DNA from: Spinacia oleracea
Taxonomy: Eukaryota > Streptophyta > Magnoliopsida > Caryophyllales > Amaranthaceae
Length of the DNA stretch: 64,000 nucleotides
Assembly: GCF_020520425.1 (NCBI RefSeq)
Contig: NC_079489.1
Span: 15,772,001 to 15,836,000 of the forward strand
Direction of reading: 5' to 3'
In this document: piece by piece, positions 13,401 through 29,639 of the stretch
How the letters are laid out: every line of letters starts with the position of its first letter
How positions within the stretch are numbered: position 1 is the first letter of the stretch
The notes under the pieces: generated by a model
The model's database searches: none
The model's input: only the letters and a program-made list of their open reading frames with translations
Told to the model about the DNA's origin: nothing
Program-made: the position numbers and the translations under genes

Positions 13401-16383
13401 ATTACCTTTGTGGAAGCCTCTTGGTCAAGAGTATACCTCATAAAATGGTAGCTTCGGAAATGATTTATAAATATAAAGAAGAACCTCTTTGATGTAAAAA
13501 ATGTTGATCAGCTTTAGCGTTTTCTATAAAGTAATACTTCATAAAAATTGGTAAACAGTTAGGATAAGAGATTGGTATAGAGTTACCTTTTGTGATACTA
13601 TTCTTAAACTATATGTTGAACTCTGACTGAAAAATAAGAGTCCTCTGACTTACATAAGATAAAAGAATGTTTTGTCATAGTCACTTATACAGCCACTCAT
13701 ATCCCGCCTGTTGATTCTCTCATGTTCTCTTTTTTGTTCTACGAAAATTTGATGTTTAGCCTTTACAAAGAGTTTATAATTATGTTATCATAAGAAGCTA
13801 TCCTGTTGAATTACTGATTTATCTTGATATCTGTCTATATTATTGCAGTCCCTGCAGGTTCGCAGTTTTGAAGATGAAATTGCCGTGTGTGATAGAAGCA
13901 TCCAAACTATTTTAAGTGGTGCGTTTCTATCATTTTTGTTGACATATGGATTTAGTTTTTATTTGTGTACCCAATGTTACAATTTTGGTAGACTTGTTAA
14001 ATATGCATTCCGTCAGCCAATTAGTGTTTCTCGTTCATCCGATGTCCGTATGCCTATTACATTTTATTGAACCCATGTATTTGTAGATATCATTAGTGGT
14101 TAAGTACTTGTTACCATTCAACTTTCTCAAAAGAAAAAAACAGGTAAGTTCATGGGACTGTTTTGAACAGTTTATTTAACTGTTACTATTCCTGTAACCA
14201 ACAAGATTTTATACAATCTGCAGTTGTATGATTCAACGAAACAACACATTATTTGTTGGATTCAATACACAATGATTAAATCTATATAAGAAAAAACTTT
14301 ACAACTTTTTACTACGTGCTACCAGTTAGAACGGTACAAGGACTAGTTCCCTTATTGATTTCTTTTGTCTATTAACAAGGAAATAAGCCAATCTTGAAAC
14401 AGGGAGACAAACATTTAAAACTTGTGTAGTCTTCGTAGTATAAAAAAAAGTTGAGTGCTGAAGCATATTCATTGTTTACTTATTTTGAATCGAAGCATAT
14501 TAATTTGTAAGAAGCAGGTTATGGACTAGGACTTCTCTTCATAGTTCTTGCTATCTTTTGTTTACCATTTTTTTTACCTTGTGAACTTTTTCTTTGATTT
14601 TACAACCATTTGTTTACAACTCTTTTGATGGATTTATCCATGAATCCGGCTACTGGCCCGAGAAATTAAACTTTTTTCGTCCCTCCTCTTTCTTTATCCT
14701 CTCTCTCCACAATTTCTCAACATAAATTGTGTAAAAGACATTAAGTTGGGTACCCTTCGATTTTTGTTTAATTCATTTCTTTTTGATGCTGCAACAGGTG
14801 GTGAAGATGATTTAGCTGTTAAAATAGACTCCATTTTGGACGGTTGTAACGAGAATTGTCTGAGAACTGTTGGTGCAGCTGGAGACAAAGCATCGCTGCA
14901 TCTTGAAGATCAAGGCTTGGCTTCAATAGGGAAGAGGAGAAGACTTTCTGAGGCCAACATGTGTACACAGAGTCCTTGTCAGGTAAGTGGTTTTATAATT
15001 TCTCACTTCTCATGTTTCCTGCACTTTTCCTCAGATGTTTTACTAGTTTATTTAGATAAGAAGGTTTCTTTTTACAGAAAGTAAGAGAAAGGAGACAAGC
15101 AGCGGTCCTCGGAAATATAACCGAACACAAAAAATGAAGTCCTGTTAAATAAACATTTCTTAAGACCACGACCATTATAGTTAGTGTCATAGTTTAATTT
15201 CTCGCACTAATCAATTGGTTTCCATACCATAAACTTGGGACAGTGGTCTTGAAACTTTTGTCAATGTATTCATCAAAGTCTAATTGACTTTCACAAATAT
15301 ATCATATAGATGTTCATTGGCGTCGTAATTCAATTAGCCATAGAACCAAACTACTGAGAAAAATTTAGAATTTTAATGAGCCTCAAGCCATATCCCATAG
15401 GTGCATTGAAATTAAATCTCCTTCACAATATTTGCTACGTACTTTGTGAGTGATTTTCTTCTAGAAACTATTGAGGCTTAATGGTTTTTTAATCGTTTTG
15501 TCTTTTCTCAAAGCAGGAGTTGGATGGTTTATGCAATGCAAACTTTTGGTTTTTACCAACTTACTGTTTATCAACATCAGAAGGTATGTTCTTTGTATAT
15601 ACATCAAACTAAATGCTTCTCAAGTTCCATCTCATATTGAACTTTACGTTGTACCTCTGGTTGGTGTTGTTGCGGTACTATTGAAACTTTGTATTGTTTA
15701 ATATATGAATTATCTCAACTTAAGTTTTTTCAGTTGTAACTTGTAAGTTGTAGTAACTCTTAGATCAGTTAATTGAATTTGTGACAATGAACACGAACAT
15801 CAATCATATTCTAAAAAACTAGGAAAGGCGTTTTTTTCTTGAGGAGAAATGTTTCGGGGCTTCAAACAAAACACAAATTTGTGTAATGATGAACATAAAT
15901 GTTGAAGCATTTGTTGTGTGTTTGCATTGCCATGTCTATTGAAATTTGGCATGTAATGTAGTTAGCTTTCACGGTTTCCACGAGGAATGGAATTATTGGT
16001 ACTGTTTTCTGTTGACTGTTGATAAGCTGTTACTAGGAAAATACAGTCAAGACCTTAGCGGTATGGTAGGTAAGCATGATGAAAAAAGAATTAAGAAATT
16101 GTTTTACGAATAAACATCGAATGTAAAGAAATTGAAGGAAGAACAGTAAAGATTCTTGGGGATTGGATTTATGTTTCTATTTATGTATAATGTATGTGTT
16201 TTTCTCGCCTGCTGAAAGTTTGCGTTGTGTTGTTTAGGTGGCTTCCAGGCTACTGTTACTCTGAAGGGAATCGATTTTGAGTGTTCAAGTGAAGGAACCA
16301 TACAAACAAACCCTTGTGAAGCGAGGAATTCAGCTGCATCAAACATTTTGGTTAAACTGCGGAGTATGCAAGCTGAATCATAA
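1473..16383 (+). CDS. Conserved plant protein with C-terminal dsRNA-binding-like domain, ten exons
   Basis: Exons: 1473-1622, 2777-3284, 8828-8975, 10627-10737, 11400-11880, 12577-12801, 13849-13918, 14798-14982, 15517-15583, 16238-16383. All introns are GT..AG, and the phases join to 2091 nt (696 aa plus TAA). The first ATG is at 1473; an in-frame ATG at 1482 gives a start 'MDASVEMGPTEGAVLALLDF'. Residues about 50-310 form a well-conserved block ('VHAVVLLYNYYHRKQH', 'FCKLAVVLKPSL', later 'LHGPLVRKGSSSWIFTSVV'). Residues 310-540 are hydrophilic and basic, and 'GKRRRL' near residue 610 looks like a nuclear localisation signal. The last two exons (about residues 633-694) read 'FWFLPTY', 'GGFQATVTLKGIDFEC' and 'EARNSAASNILVKL', which matches the LPxY, beta-strand and AKxxAA-helix pattern of a double-stranded-RNA-binding domain. 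I recall similar uncharacterised proteins in many plants but know no function. Nuclear RNA binding is inference. Confidence 0.82.
3797..4112. repeat. Imperfect tandem duplication, about 172-bp unit
   Basis: Two adjacent copies start at about 3797 and 3969. Both contain 'gtgcacctttgat', 'ggaaactttattgc', 'gagtggggtgctattctc' and 'acaaagtaaagttaaacat' in the same order. No coding potential was seen. It lies in intron 2 of the dsRBD-like gene. Confidence 0.75.
4170..4900. mobile_element. Two LTR-like segments starting TGTTAAGGG
   Basis: The motif TGTTAAGGG occurs at 4170 and again at 4630. Each is followed by AT-rich sequence and then a C/T-rich stretch (about 4380-4480 and 4835-4855). The second also has a TATA-like 'tgtataaatatag' near 4788. 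This layout is what Copia or TRIM LTRs look like, but no primer-binding site or target duplication was found. The assignment is inference. Confidence 0.35.
5289..5820 (-). mobile_element. Copia-like LTR fragment with heat-shock elements (minus strand)
   Basis: Read on the minus strand, a TATA box (complement of 5393-5402, 'ttataaaaag') lies about 100 nt before an LTR-like end '...cccttagcaaca' at 5289. Upstream of the TATA box (higher coordinates) are several TTCnnGAAnnTTC blocks, which are heat-shock-factor sites. No tRNA primer site follows the 5289 end, so this would be a solo or 3' LTR. The right boundary is not resolved. The family assignment is inference. Confidence 0.45.
5416..5676. 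promoter_or_regulatory. Cluster of heat-shock elements
   Basis: Perfect three-unit elements TTCTAGAATGTTC at 5478-5490 and TTCTAGAAGCTTC at 5664-5676. Near-perfect elements lie at 5416-5428 (CTCTAGAATGTTC) and 5609-5621 (ATCTAGAACCTTC). A gapped one starts at about 5442 (TTCTAAACACTTC). The known consensus is alternating nGAAn/nTTCn units. All lie 15-285 bp upstream of the minus-strand TATA box at 5393-5402. Confidence 0.6.
5833..6376. mobile_element. Foldback/MITE element with GGACC-rich inverted arms
   Basis: The termini are inverted: AGGGGTGT near 5835 and ACACCCCT near 6375. The outer arms consist of repeated GGACCG on the left (5856-5905, 5955-6003) and the complementary CGGTCC on the right (6207-6345). 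The 7-mer ATTATGA flanks both sides (5826-5832 and 6377-6383) and is a candidate target duplication. Short open frames across it are artefacts of the repeat. A hAT-type non-autonomous element is likely from the termini. Confidence 0.65.
6713..7628. mobile_element. Inverted-repeat element with 'aaactgataag' subterminal repeats
   Basis: The left part (6735-6765) carries 'gaaactgataag' twice in plus orientation. The right part (about 7535-7590) carries the complement 'cttatcagttt' three times. The element-like 'tttggtaaaac' and 'ttttgccaacaaag' motifs lie near 6787 and 7607. This looks like a MITE, but terminal repeats and target duplication were not settled. Confidence 0.4.
8140..8361. mobile_element. 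Stowaway-like MITE
   Basis: The ends are CTTCTGTCTCTTTTAGTTGC and the complement of CTTCCTCCGTTCACATTTAG, each flanked by TA (8138-8139, 8362-8363). TA target sites and a CTCCCTCCGT-type terminus define Stowaway elements. It lies in intron 2 of the dsRBD-like gene. Confidence 0.65.
9291..9350 (-). mobile_element. RTE-type LINE 3' end (minus strand)
   Basis: On the minus strand the sequence reads 'catgttagccgg', 'catttgggactaaggctt' and then a (TTG)n tail. This is the characteristic 3' end of plant RTE non-LTR elements. A related plus-strand end lies at 25805-25859. Only the last 60 bases are recognisable. It lies in intron 3 of the dsRBD-like gene. Confidence 0.65.
10070..10099 (+). repeat. 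Poly-G tract
   Basis: A run of 20 consecutive G (10080-10099) is preceded by a shorter G-rich run. It lies in intron 3 of the dsRBD-like gene. Such a tract can form quadruplexes and is prone to length error in assemblies. Confidence 0.9.
12906..13128. repeat. Tandem duplication, 107-bp unit, about 2.1 copies
   Basis: Unit starts at 12906, 13013 and 13120 ('ccaaacttgg...'). The two full copies differ at only a few positions. It lies in intron 6 of the dsRBD-like gene, with no coding potential. Confidence 0.85.
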
Positions 16384-16936
16384 TAGTTCATCAAAGCCAA
16401 ATTTCACCTGTAAGTAAGCATGCATGCATCTTGGTGTAAATGTGCTGCTTAATTAGGGCTTCTCTCTCTTGTTTTTTTTTTTAGATTTAAGTAGCGCGAA
16501 AAGGACCACATTGTAAAGTTTATGTATATCTCTAGACATGTAAACCCTTAGATTATTAGTGTTAATTTAGTTAGGCGTTAGAGCTCCATATGTTGAAGCT
16601 TAGATCCTAGCAGAGAAGTTCTGGTAAACTGATCCGGAAACGGCAGTATGACCTCTTGTAGCGCGGTCATGAGTTTAGGCTCAATAATAGTGCATGACAT
16701 TGACGAGTGACCGTACTTCTATTGCACTTGTACCATAAGATAATTGTTCGAAAACTTTGATCCCATATTTCTTCCGGTCAAGGCGCGTATTTGGAAGATT
16801 CGATAATCATCTTTTTCAAGCACAGGGAATGATGGGTCCTCGAGACCCAATGGCGAATTCAGAAATTGTATTAAGTGGGGTCATTATTAAAAAAATAGTG
16901 AAAATTAGTTATTAAGTAAAGTACTTTTTAATACGA
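16384..16936 (+). other. 3' flank of the dsRBD-like gene
   Basis: Presumed 3' UTR and intergenic DNA. No open frame, RNA gene or repeat was recognised. A clear polyadenylation signal was not pinpointed. Confidence 0.4.
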
Positions 16937-17278
16937 GGGTGATGATAAAGGTCACAAGTTGCGACAACTTTTAGTTGTCGCAATCTTACGTGTCGCAGTT
17001 TAATTGACACATTTAGGCGCCACGTAGGCTATTCGTCATCAGAATATTTTTACTACCAATTCAATATTTTTACTATGAAAATATGTAAATAAGATTATCG
17101 GTATAAAGAAGGAAACAAATTAGAATATTAAGATTTTCATACCTTTTTTTGTAACATGTATAATAGATTATATAAGTTAAATATTTTAGTTTTCAATTTA
17201 AATCATGACACATAAACATGACATGTCATCATTGTGACACGGTTTAAAGGTTGCATGTTGCGACCTTTATCATTTTCG
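16937..17278. mobile_element. Mutator-type MITE with 9-bp target duplication
   Basis: The 9-mer TTAATACGA occurs immediately on both sides (16928-16936 and 17279-17287). Inside, the termini are inverted: the left end has 'gatgataaaggtc', and the complement of the right end has 'aatgataaaggtc'. A 9-bp duplication is the hallmark of Mutator-like elements. The element is 342 bp and has no coding capacity. Confidence 0.8.
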
Positions 17279-17317
17279 TTAATACGAATTGACGACAACT
17301 TAACTAAAAATTTGTTT

Positions 17318-17321
<4 letters not shown>

Positions 17322-17352
<31 letters not shown>
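17322..17352 (+). repeat. Poly-A tract
   Basis: A run of about 31 A follows 'gtttccctc'. It may be the tail of a retroposed sequence, but no upstream body was identified. Confidence 0.7.
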
Positions 17353-17353
<1 letters not shown>

Positions 17354-17479
17354 CCTATAAATATGCAATGCAATTTTTTTTTGGCAAAGTCACTTCACCC
17401 CACTCGGTATTTGTTGGTATGCATTGCCTCCGCCAATGTCCAGACTTGTTGGCCTTGTAATATGGTATAACATTTTTTA

Positions 17480-17722
17480 GGTAAGGAGAAGCGCCCTATC
17501 AGGTTTGAATCCTACAGGGTCAATCTAACCGATGTTAGCGGGCTAGATCCTTTTGGAGTTGAAGGTGGTGGGGTGGGGGGAACGGTAAGAGATTCTCACC
17601 CCCAAAGGCAAAGGACCGATTCTCACCCCCAAAGGCAAAGGACCCCTGGTGGGATTGAACCTACAACCTCAAGGTTGGAACTTGAAAGGTGGTCTTTAGT
17701 TATTTACCACTAGAACAACTTA
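17480..17722 (-). mobile_element. tRNA-related SINE-like sequence (minus strand)
   Basis: On the minus strand a tRNA-like head reads 'aagttgttctagtggtaaat' (A-box-like, complement of about 17702-17721). It is followed by 'gtaggttcaatccc' (B-box-like, complement of about 17650-17665). A 27-bp unit ('gattctcacccccaaaggc...') is tandemly duplicated at 17590-17645. The box spacing fits a RNA polymerase III promoter. The SINE family is not known. Confidence 0.45.
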
Positions 17723-17920
17723 ACTGCAGTTATTTCATATACACAACAAGTTGAGAACTAATCAAAAAAATTACGATGCGGAGTTGTAATATTTTATTAA
17801 AAGATTAAATTTACTTTTCTATTATAAGAGATGATCTTTATTACAGTGTAACTTTCTTCCTAAAAGCATATCGTAAGAAATTCAATTCAATTGTGTTGTG
17901 ACTCTTGACCTTCAACCAAA

Positions 17921-17953
17921 TCTATACTATTATTAAAATTTCAAGGGACATGT
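17921..17953 (+). mobile_element. Helitron 5' terminus
   Basis: The sequence TCTATACTATTATTAAAA preceded by A matches the conserved 5' end of plant Helitrons. It continues as 'tttcaagggacatgt', then is interrupted by the solo LTR at 17954, and resumes as 'catgttggttgtgc' at 21950. The 3' end of this Helitron was not found. Confidence 0.6.
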
Positions 17954-20900
17954 TATAATAGCCCAAAATTTTAAGCAGCTTATAAATAATTGTTAAGTTT
18001 ATTTTATTAGCTAAATTACATATTAATATTTCCCATTAAATGTGTTTAAGGAAAATAAAATAAATAAATAAATAAACTATTTTCCTATATAATTGATAAT
18101 GTACTTTACTCTTTTAATTTAATCAAAATAATGAGCCAAGTCAAAACTTAATTTTTCTTTTCTCATTTTCTCTCTCTATGCTTGTCATTTGGGAGGAATG
18201 CCAACACACTACCATATCCTTGTTGTCAAGTTTGTATTGTGCCAAGCTAACCCCCATTTCAATTAGTTTCCTTCTATTTTCTGTAAGTTGGAGCCACCAC
18301 CACCTTGAAGGAAGAGGAACCCATGTCCTATTCTAGTCCCTTTAGCTTGGTTTTTTTTTCCAGTCACAATATTTGTTTCCTCCAATTACACCATCTTCCA
18401 TTTTATATTTTCTCATGCTTTCTTCATTAAAGTTGAAGATATCTTCGAGATACTCGGTTTAGGATCAAAAATCACTCAATTCGGAATTGTATCCTAAGAG
18501 CTATGCTCTCTACTAACTCACTGTTGATGCAACCTGTTTATGTTGCTGCTGCTTCTGTTTCGTGAAATTACTACAACATGCGTTCAGAATTTACCAATAG
18601 TTTCTTCACGAAAGTTGTAGCCTTTGAAAAATTAACCAATTTAGGCTCAAGAATTACTCAATTCGGAATCCTGAGCTAGGAGATACGGTCTTCCGAAACT
18701 CACAGATGTTGCTGCCAACGTGTTATTGCTATTGCTCTTAATTTCGTCCTTGTTAGTTCTCACTTCCACCGCTCCTTAATTGCGTTGTTAGCTTCTCAAT
18801 GAAAAGGATGGTGATGGAGTAAAGTTAAGGAATTCAAATGGAGTTGATAATCGGGGAAGCTAGATGGCATGTACTCTTGAAAATTATTTGCGGAAGTGAT
18901 GTTGATTAAGGTACACATTGTCCATCCATTTTTCTAAAAGTTGGCTTTTATTTCCTGGATTTTAAGAATTATATGATTCACATTTAAGAATAAAATTTTG
19001 ATTTATGTTCAAGTACTATGTTGTTGTGATTTGGAATTTGAGATTTTGGAAAGAAAGTATGAAATGTACATTTATTTTAACATTTCAAAGAACTTCCTAT
19101 TTTGATTTCAAATGTGAAATATATGATTGATATGAATGTGCGAATTGTGAAAGCTTGAGTGTGAGATTTGTGAAAAGTAACGTGTGTCTTGGTATATGAT
19201 CGGTGTCAGATTTTGTTGAAAATAGTTATGCCTATATAAGAATGATATGGGTTGTGAAGTTATTAGTCATTTGCATTGCGGAAAGCTATGGGCAAGCCTA
19301 TGCCAGTGTAATTATGTTGGTATGTTTGATAAATAGTGTTTGAGCCTCTTTCTAAGTATTCGAGCTATGGCGTGACAAATTTTGAAATAACCTACGGAGT
19401 ACATGATTAGAAAATTATAAGTATGTGACTAATATATATTGACCTATTTTTGGGATTAATAAGGTTTATCAATAATTACCAGTTGACCCATACGTGAGAG
19501 ATAGATTTCTTTTGTACTCTTTGTTTTCTTGAACCATTATTTGAGCCATAAAATTTTATAACAAGATCTACAAATTATTTTTATGAGACTATTATTTTCT
19601 TTATTTATGTTATGATTAAAGTTATCGCTAAACGATGGTTTCACCAATATACCAGTTATTGTATGATTTTAGTTCGAATATGACGAAAATGATTGGTTAC
19701 AACGAAAAACACTTTTGAAATAAGTTTTATGATTTGAGTAATCATAGGAAGTAAACTAATTGATCTTCTAGAATCTAGTTTTTGAACTACTCAACATATT
19801 ATGTATTTTAATTAATTACTTGATTTTCCAAATTATGAAGTATGACCTATATTTAGCAAGTTATCCTTTATCGAGTTGGGAAGCTCAACATTTTATTAAA
19901 TTATTTCGTTTGAGATCTTTATATGGTTTTCTATAAAGAGTATATTTGAAATTGAAAGACCAAGATTATTCTTGAAAAAGATAAAATAATATAAATAATT
20001 TATATTTCAATACGATTAAATTGTGGATTTATATATCGTTTTATACTTTAACCCTAATGAGAATTACTTATAAGATCTATGTTACAATGTTGAGAACGTA
20101 ACCATGTGCGATTGAGCATGAAGTCAAGTTTGACTAGAACGGATTGAGCTTTGGGGTATAGTATTTTATTGAGAAGCCAGATTCATTTAGGACTACTTAC
20201 AAGTGATCAGACTTTATGAAGATTATGCAATTAAAGGACATGAGCTTATTATGCTATTGCGATTATAAGCTAATGGTTTAGAGGTGTGATCTTTGTGTTA
20301 TAAACCAAATTGATTGAGCAATTGTGTACTTCAAATTAAGGGTTTCTATGGATTAACAGTGAGTTTGGAAATTTGAGCTGAAGAGTATGATTTGTGATAA
20401 GCTTAAGGAATTTGAATTTTCCCTAAAGTTTAATTTGTACTCGGGTGCGGTTAAGAGTGTAGAAACTTATATAATACTATGTTTAAAATTGTTTTTCAAA
20501 GCATCACGTATACGGAATTTGTGAAAAGTTATGAGTAATTCAATTTGATCTTTAAGAGAATATATTGAATTTTGTATAAGTATGGTTTGTGCCAAGATTT
20601 TTAATTGTGGTTACTTCAGATGTAATTTGGTTTTTGATACAAGCCTTTGAAGAATTATATTATTATATTGCTTAAATTTGTTAAATTAGCTTTCAAATTG
20701 TTTTAGTGGGGAAGAAGCCGTTAACAACGGCCATGAACAACACTTGTGTATTTGTGTGTGATCTGTGTAAATGCACATCTGTGCATCTGTGTAAATGTAC
20801 ATATGTACATCTGTGTGGGGACATGTCCTAAAAGTCTTGCAAGCATGTGTATGTGTATGTGTGTGGGGTGACGACCCCTAAAAGTATAGAGGTTGTGGTT

Positions 20901-21949
20901 GAACAACCCCTCTCTATTCGTGTTCTCTTCCCCCATTTAGTATATGAGTATTAAAGACAAAATATGTTCGATTTTGCTAGAATAAGCAAATATTGTGGAA
21001 GAATTGAAATGTGTGTGTGTTTTGAAATATCAAACTTATATTGTATGCAGAATTCTAAGTATGCTTTTGATATGTTATCTATTTTTCATAAAAACCGTTT
21101 ATGGAAGTAGTATAATTATAGCGATTGAATTTTGGAAATTTGTCGTGATGAATCAAAGATGGAGTCCTAGTACTTTTTTTTTAAAAGAAATATATTCAAG
21201 AGAATCACATCTTGGTGTGAGAAGTAAGACATAGAGAATGTGTTAATATACATTATGATGAATATTACTCTTGAAGCAATACTAGAATTTATGTTAGATC
21301 ATATGAGAATCATGAGAATTGGGTTAAGAAACTAAGTTGGATATTCTGTAAGGTGTATAATAGGTACCAATCTTCGTAAGTGTTATATGAATTGGTGGAT
21401 GTTATGAGTAATACAATCTTCAAAATATGTGAGCATAAGTCAATAGTCTTGCCTTGTTTATTGATCAAATTTGTAAGTTTTTATTCAAAGTTTTCATGTG
21501 AAATTCTTAAAGTTATTGCACTTTGGTTACCGAGCTTAACTTAAAGTACAATTTTATTCGTATCGAACTAATTTTAAGTTTGAAATAAGTAAATCATGAT
21601 ATTATGTTTTTAGCTGCTAAATTGAGTTTCAAATTGAGTTTCAGGTTGGACAATATGTACTCAGTTTTCCTGACTTTGTTCTTTGAACCTGTCCTGGTGG
21701 GGCAGAGTCCTATTTAGTGATTTTGCAGGTTTAGTAAACATAAAGTTGAATCAAGGATCGTGAATGGAAAAGAGAAGTGCTAGCGGGGTTGTATGAATAA
21801 GGTTGTGATAGTTTTATTTCGAGTATTTTGTAGTTAATTATGAGAGTTGATGACGAGACTATTTTAATTCCTTGTGGATTAAGATTTAAGTTTTATTAAT
21901 GTCTAATAAGTCATTCTAAATAGCAGCTCCTTAAGTGTGGGCTGTTACA
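17954..21949. mobile_element. Solo LTR, about 4.0 kb, probably Ty3/gypsy (Tekay/Del-like)
   Basis: The element starts TATAATAGCCC (a mutated TGTAATAGCCC) and ends GGGCTGTTACA, the inverted-terminus style of long plant gypsy LTRs. It is flanked by the perfect 5-bp duplication CATGT (17949-17953, 21950-21954). The interior has no long open frame. It contains GT-rich degenerate repeats at 20745-20870. No second LTR, primer site or polyprotein was seen, so a solo LTR is the simplest reading. Lineage is inferred from length and termini. Confidence 0.7.
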
Positions 21950-22079
21950 CATGTTGGTTGTGCTTTAGAAAATTCGTACTCAATTAAGTCATAATAAAAA
22001 TGATGGCATAGTACATGAGCGATTGAGCGCTCGAAAACCCACGTGTTATTCTTATAAATTCCGTACCTTTTCTTTTAAA

Positions 22080-23499
22080 ACTAGTTTTTGGGCCCGTTCG
22101 ACGAACGGGCTGGTTATATGTTGGTCGGGTAATGGAATTTAGAAGTTATATTGTTGTTAAGTAGGTGTTAGAAGGTGTTTAAACCAAATGACAATAATTA
22201 AAACTTTAACATATGAAGTCTTGTCTTTTTATTCATTACTTTTTTCTGCTTATGTTCATCTTCTCTGAAAAAATAGATCCACTTTAAATCACTTATTACC
22301 ACCAATAACATATCAGTTGTACAAAGACCAAATTTTTTTGCAACTATTACAGTTTACGACTATACTCATGTTATCAAATTAAGGGAAAGACTTAACAAAG
22401 TCTAATTATTAAACTATACTGACAAAACTTTTCTTATAGGAAAACTAAAACTAATTGTAAGTTCCTCTAACAACAAAAATATACAAATAAAATCCACCTA
22501 AAAGTCTCAAAATGTCCATGACGATTTACCCACCTTTAATCATTTGCATGGAAACCATACATTATAAGATTATCCTTCTCTGCAAAATGAATTGCAACTA
22601 ATTAAGCAAGAAAAATAAACAACATACTTCCAATGTGCTTAAGAAAAATCAAGAACAACGTGCTTAGAGAGAGATAGAGGGGGGAGGTGGTATTACAGCT
22701 TGAATTGCATGCATGAAAATAAACAATAGAAATGTTGAATTAAAACACCTATAATCTCCTACTGTTTCAAAACGGATCAGTAAAAAAGTCTATTAGTGAG
22801 GTTAAATTTTGAATTAATGATACAGGAGAAAGGGAGAAGATTTGGGGATTGAATCAAATTGACATTGAAAATAATTAAGTTTGGAGAGTTAATAGGAAGG
22901 TGAAGAATGGGGAAGATAAAGTAAGGGACGGTAGTTTAGGCATAATCAAGTTGAGTATCGATCCTAATTTTTGGTAATCCCTCCGTCCCGTTTTTGTAGT
23001 CCTGATTCTATTTTAAGTGTCCCAAAATTATAATCATGTTTCTATTTCTAGCTATTAAGTTTTTCACTTTCCCATGTACTATATTAATTAAAAATACACT
23101 GAATATCCAACACAACTTCTCCATGTACTATATTCCTTTATCCATATATTATATTTCACTTTCTCATACAAATCAATTATCAATGTACTATTTTTTAAAT
23201 TTCCGTGTACTATATTACACTTTTCTTAAAACCCGTGTTTTTAGTCAAATAATAATATAAATATTGGATGGATGCAGTACAATTCTAGTAAATTAAAGAG
23301 ACGGAGATTAGTAATATACTACGTAATAACTAATGACAATAAAGTAGAATAATGAATGACCATTATTTTTTTTATAACAAAAAGTAAATAGAAAGATTAA
23401 TAAGATTGAGACACGTGTCATCAAAATAGTATTGCTTATGTGTCATTGAAATGGTGATGGTTATGCTTTTTAAATACTACTAGGTAGACTAGGTATTGA
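22080..23499 (-). mobile_element. Non-autonomous Helitron (complete, minus strand)
   Basis: On the minus strand the element begins TCAATACCTAGTC after A (complement of 23500). It ends with a 9-bp-stem hairpin (22092-22110, gcccgttcg/cgaacgggc), then ten bases and CTAGT at 22080, followed by T. A|T insertion without target duplication, 5' TC, 3' hairpin and CTRRT are the Helitron signature. The 5' region (23400-23490) is clearly related to that of the Helitron at 60305-62356. No Rep-helicase is present. Its 5' end lies 235 bp before the OTC start codon. Confidence 0.8.
22977..23277. mobile_element. Degenerate Stowaway-like MITE inside the Helitron
   Basis: TA-flanked ends: ATCCCTCCGTCCCGTTTTTG on the left, and the complement of a decayed 'ggatggatgcag' on the right. 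The interior 'agtcctgattctattttaagtgtccc' resembles common Stowaway families. It is nested in the Helitron at 22080-23499. Confidence 0.5.
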
Positions 23500-23733
23500 T
23501 TTACCCAAATGGCAGATACCCACATCATATAAATGAACGGCCTAGGTAGATGGAGAAGCATAAAAAACCAACGGTGAAGATGAAAAGACAAAAACCCCAA
23601 ACTACTTCGTAGAACTCGTCAGACACAACTACTACGTATGAATCATCATCCGTCACTATAACAGAAAACGCACCTCCTTCCTTTCTTTCTCCTCTCACCA
23701 CCCCCAACACCAGATACTCAAGCTTCTACAGGA
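23500..23733 (+). promoter_or_regulatory. OTC core promoter and 5' UTR
   Basis: A TATA-like 'atataaat' at 23527-23534 lies about 200 bp before the ATG at 23734. It is followed by a C/A-rich leader. The Helitron ends at 23499, so all sequence further upstream is mobile DNA. Confidence 0.5.
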
Positions 23734-29128
<5,395 letters not shown>

Positions 29129-29639
29129 AGTCTGACATTTTCTCAACTTCTGCTGTACTGTAATCTTATTATCTGATGTCTTTTAGCAGTAGAAGGTGTA
29201 GAACTCATAGATTCAGATCTCTTCTGCATGTCTTATATTTGTGAAAGAGGGATTGAAGACTTGCAATTAATAGCTGTATTGAGTTTTTTATGTTTCCACT
29301 TTCCACCTCCCCCCGTGAAAGAGTTTCAGAGCAGAAGTTTGTTTCTTTTTCTTCAATCTGCTCATCTTGTTTACTCTTCTTCAGCATTGTTCTCAAAAAA
29401 CTGAAAACTACTTTTTGTGGTTTTCATATTTTGGTTTTTAGTTTTTCAAAAAACAAACCGTTTTTGAGATCTTTATGATGATACTACATAACAAATCGGC
29501 AAGAAGTTCCTACTTTATGATGAACGTGTACAAATTTGTATTGAAGTCGCTGCGTGGTCGTGAACTGAGCCTATAGATGGGTGAACCTTCAACTGTGTTT
29601 AGTAAGTGAATGAGATGTCAAGAGGACGCATAAACTATG

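Noticed and set aside
17234-17470. Frame with a poly-lysine run
   Set aside because: The lysines come from the poly-A tract; the rest is MITE and SINE-like sequence.
20745-20870. GT-rich repeat as a possible gene or array
   Set aside because: Irregular GT-rich simple sequence inside the solo LTR; spacing is not regular and there is no CRISPR-like structure.
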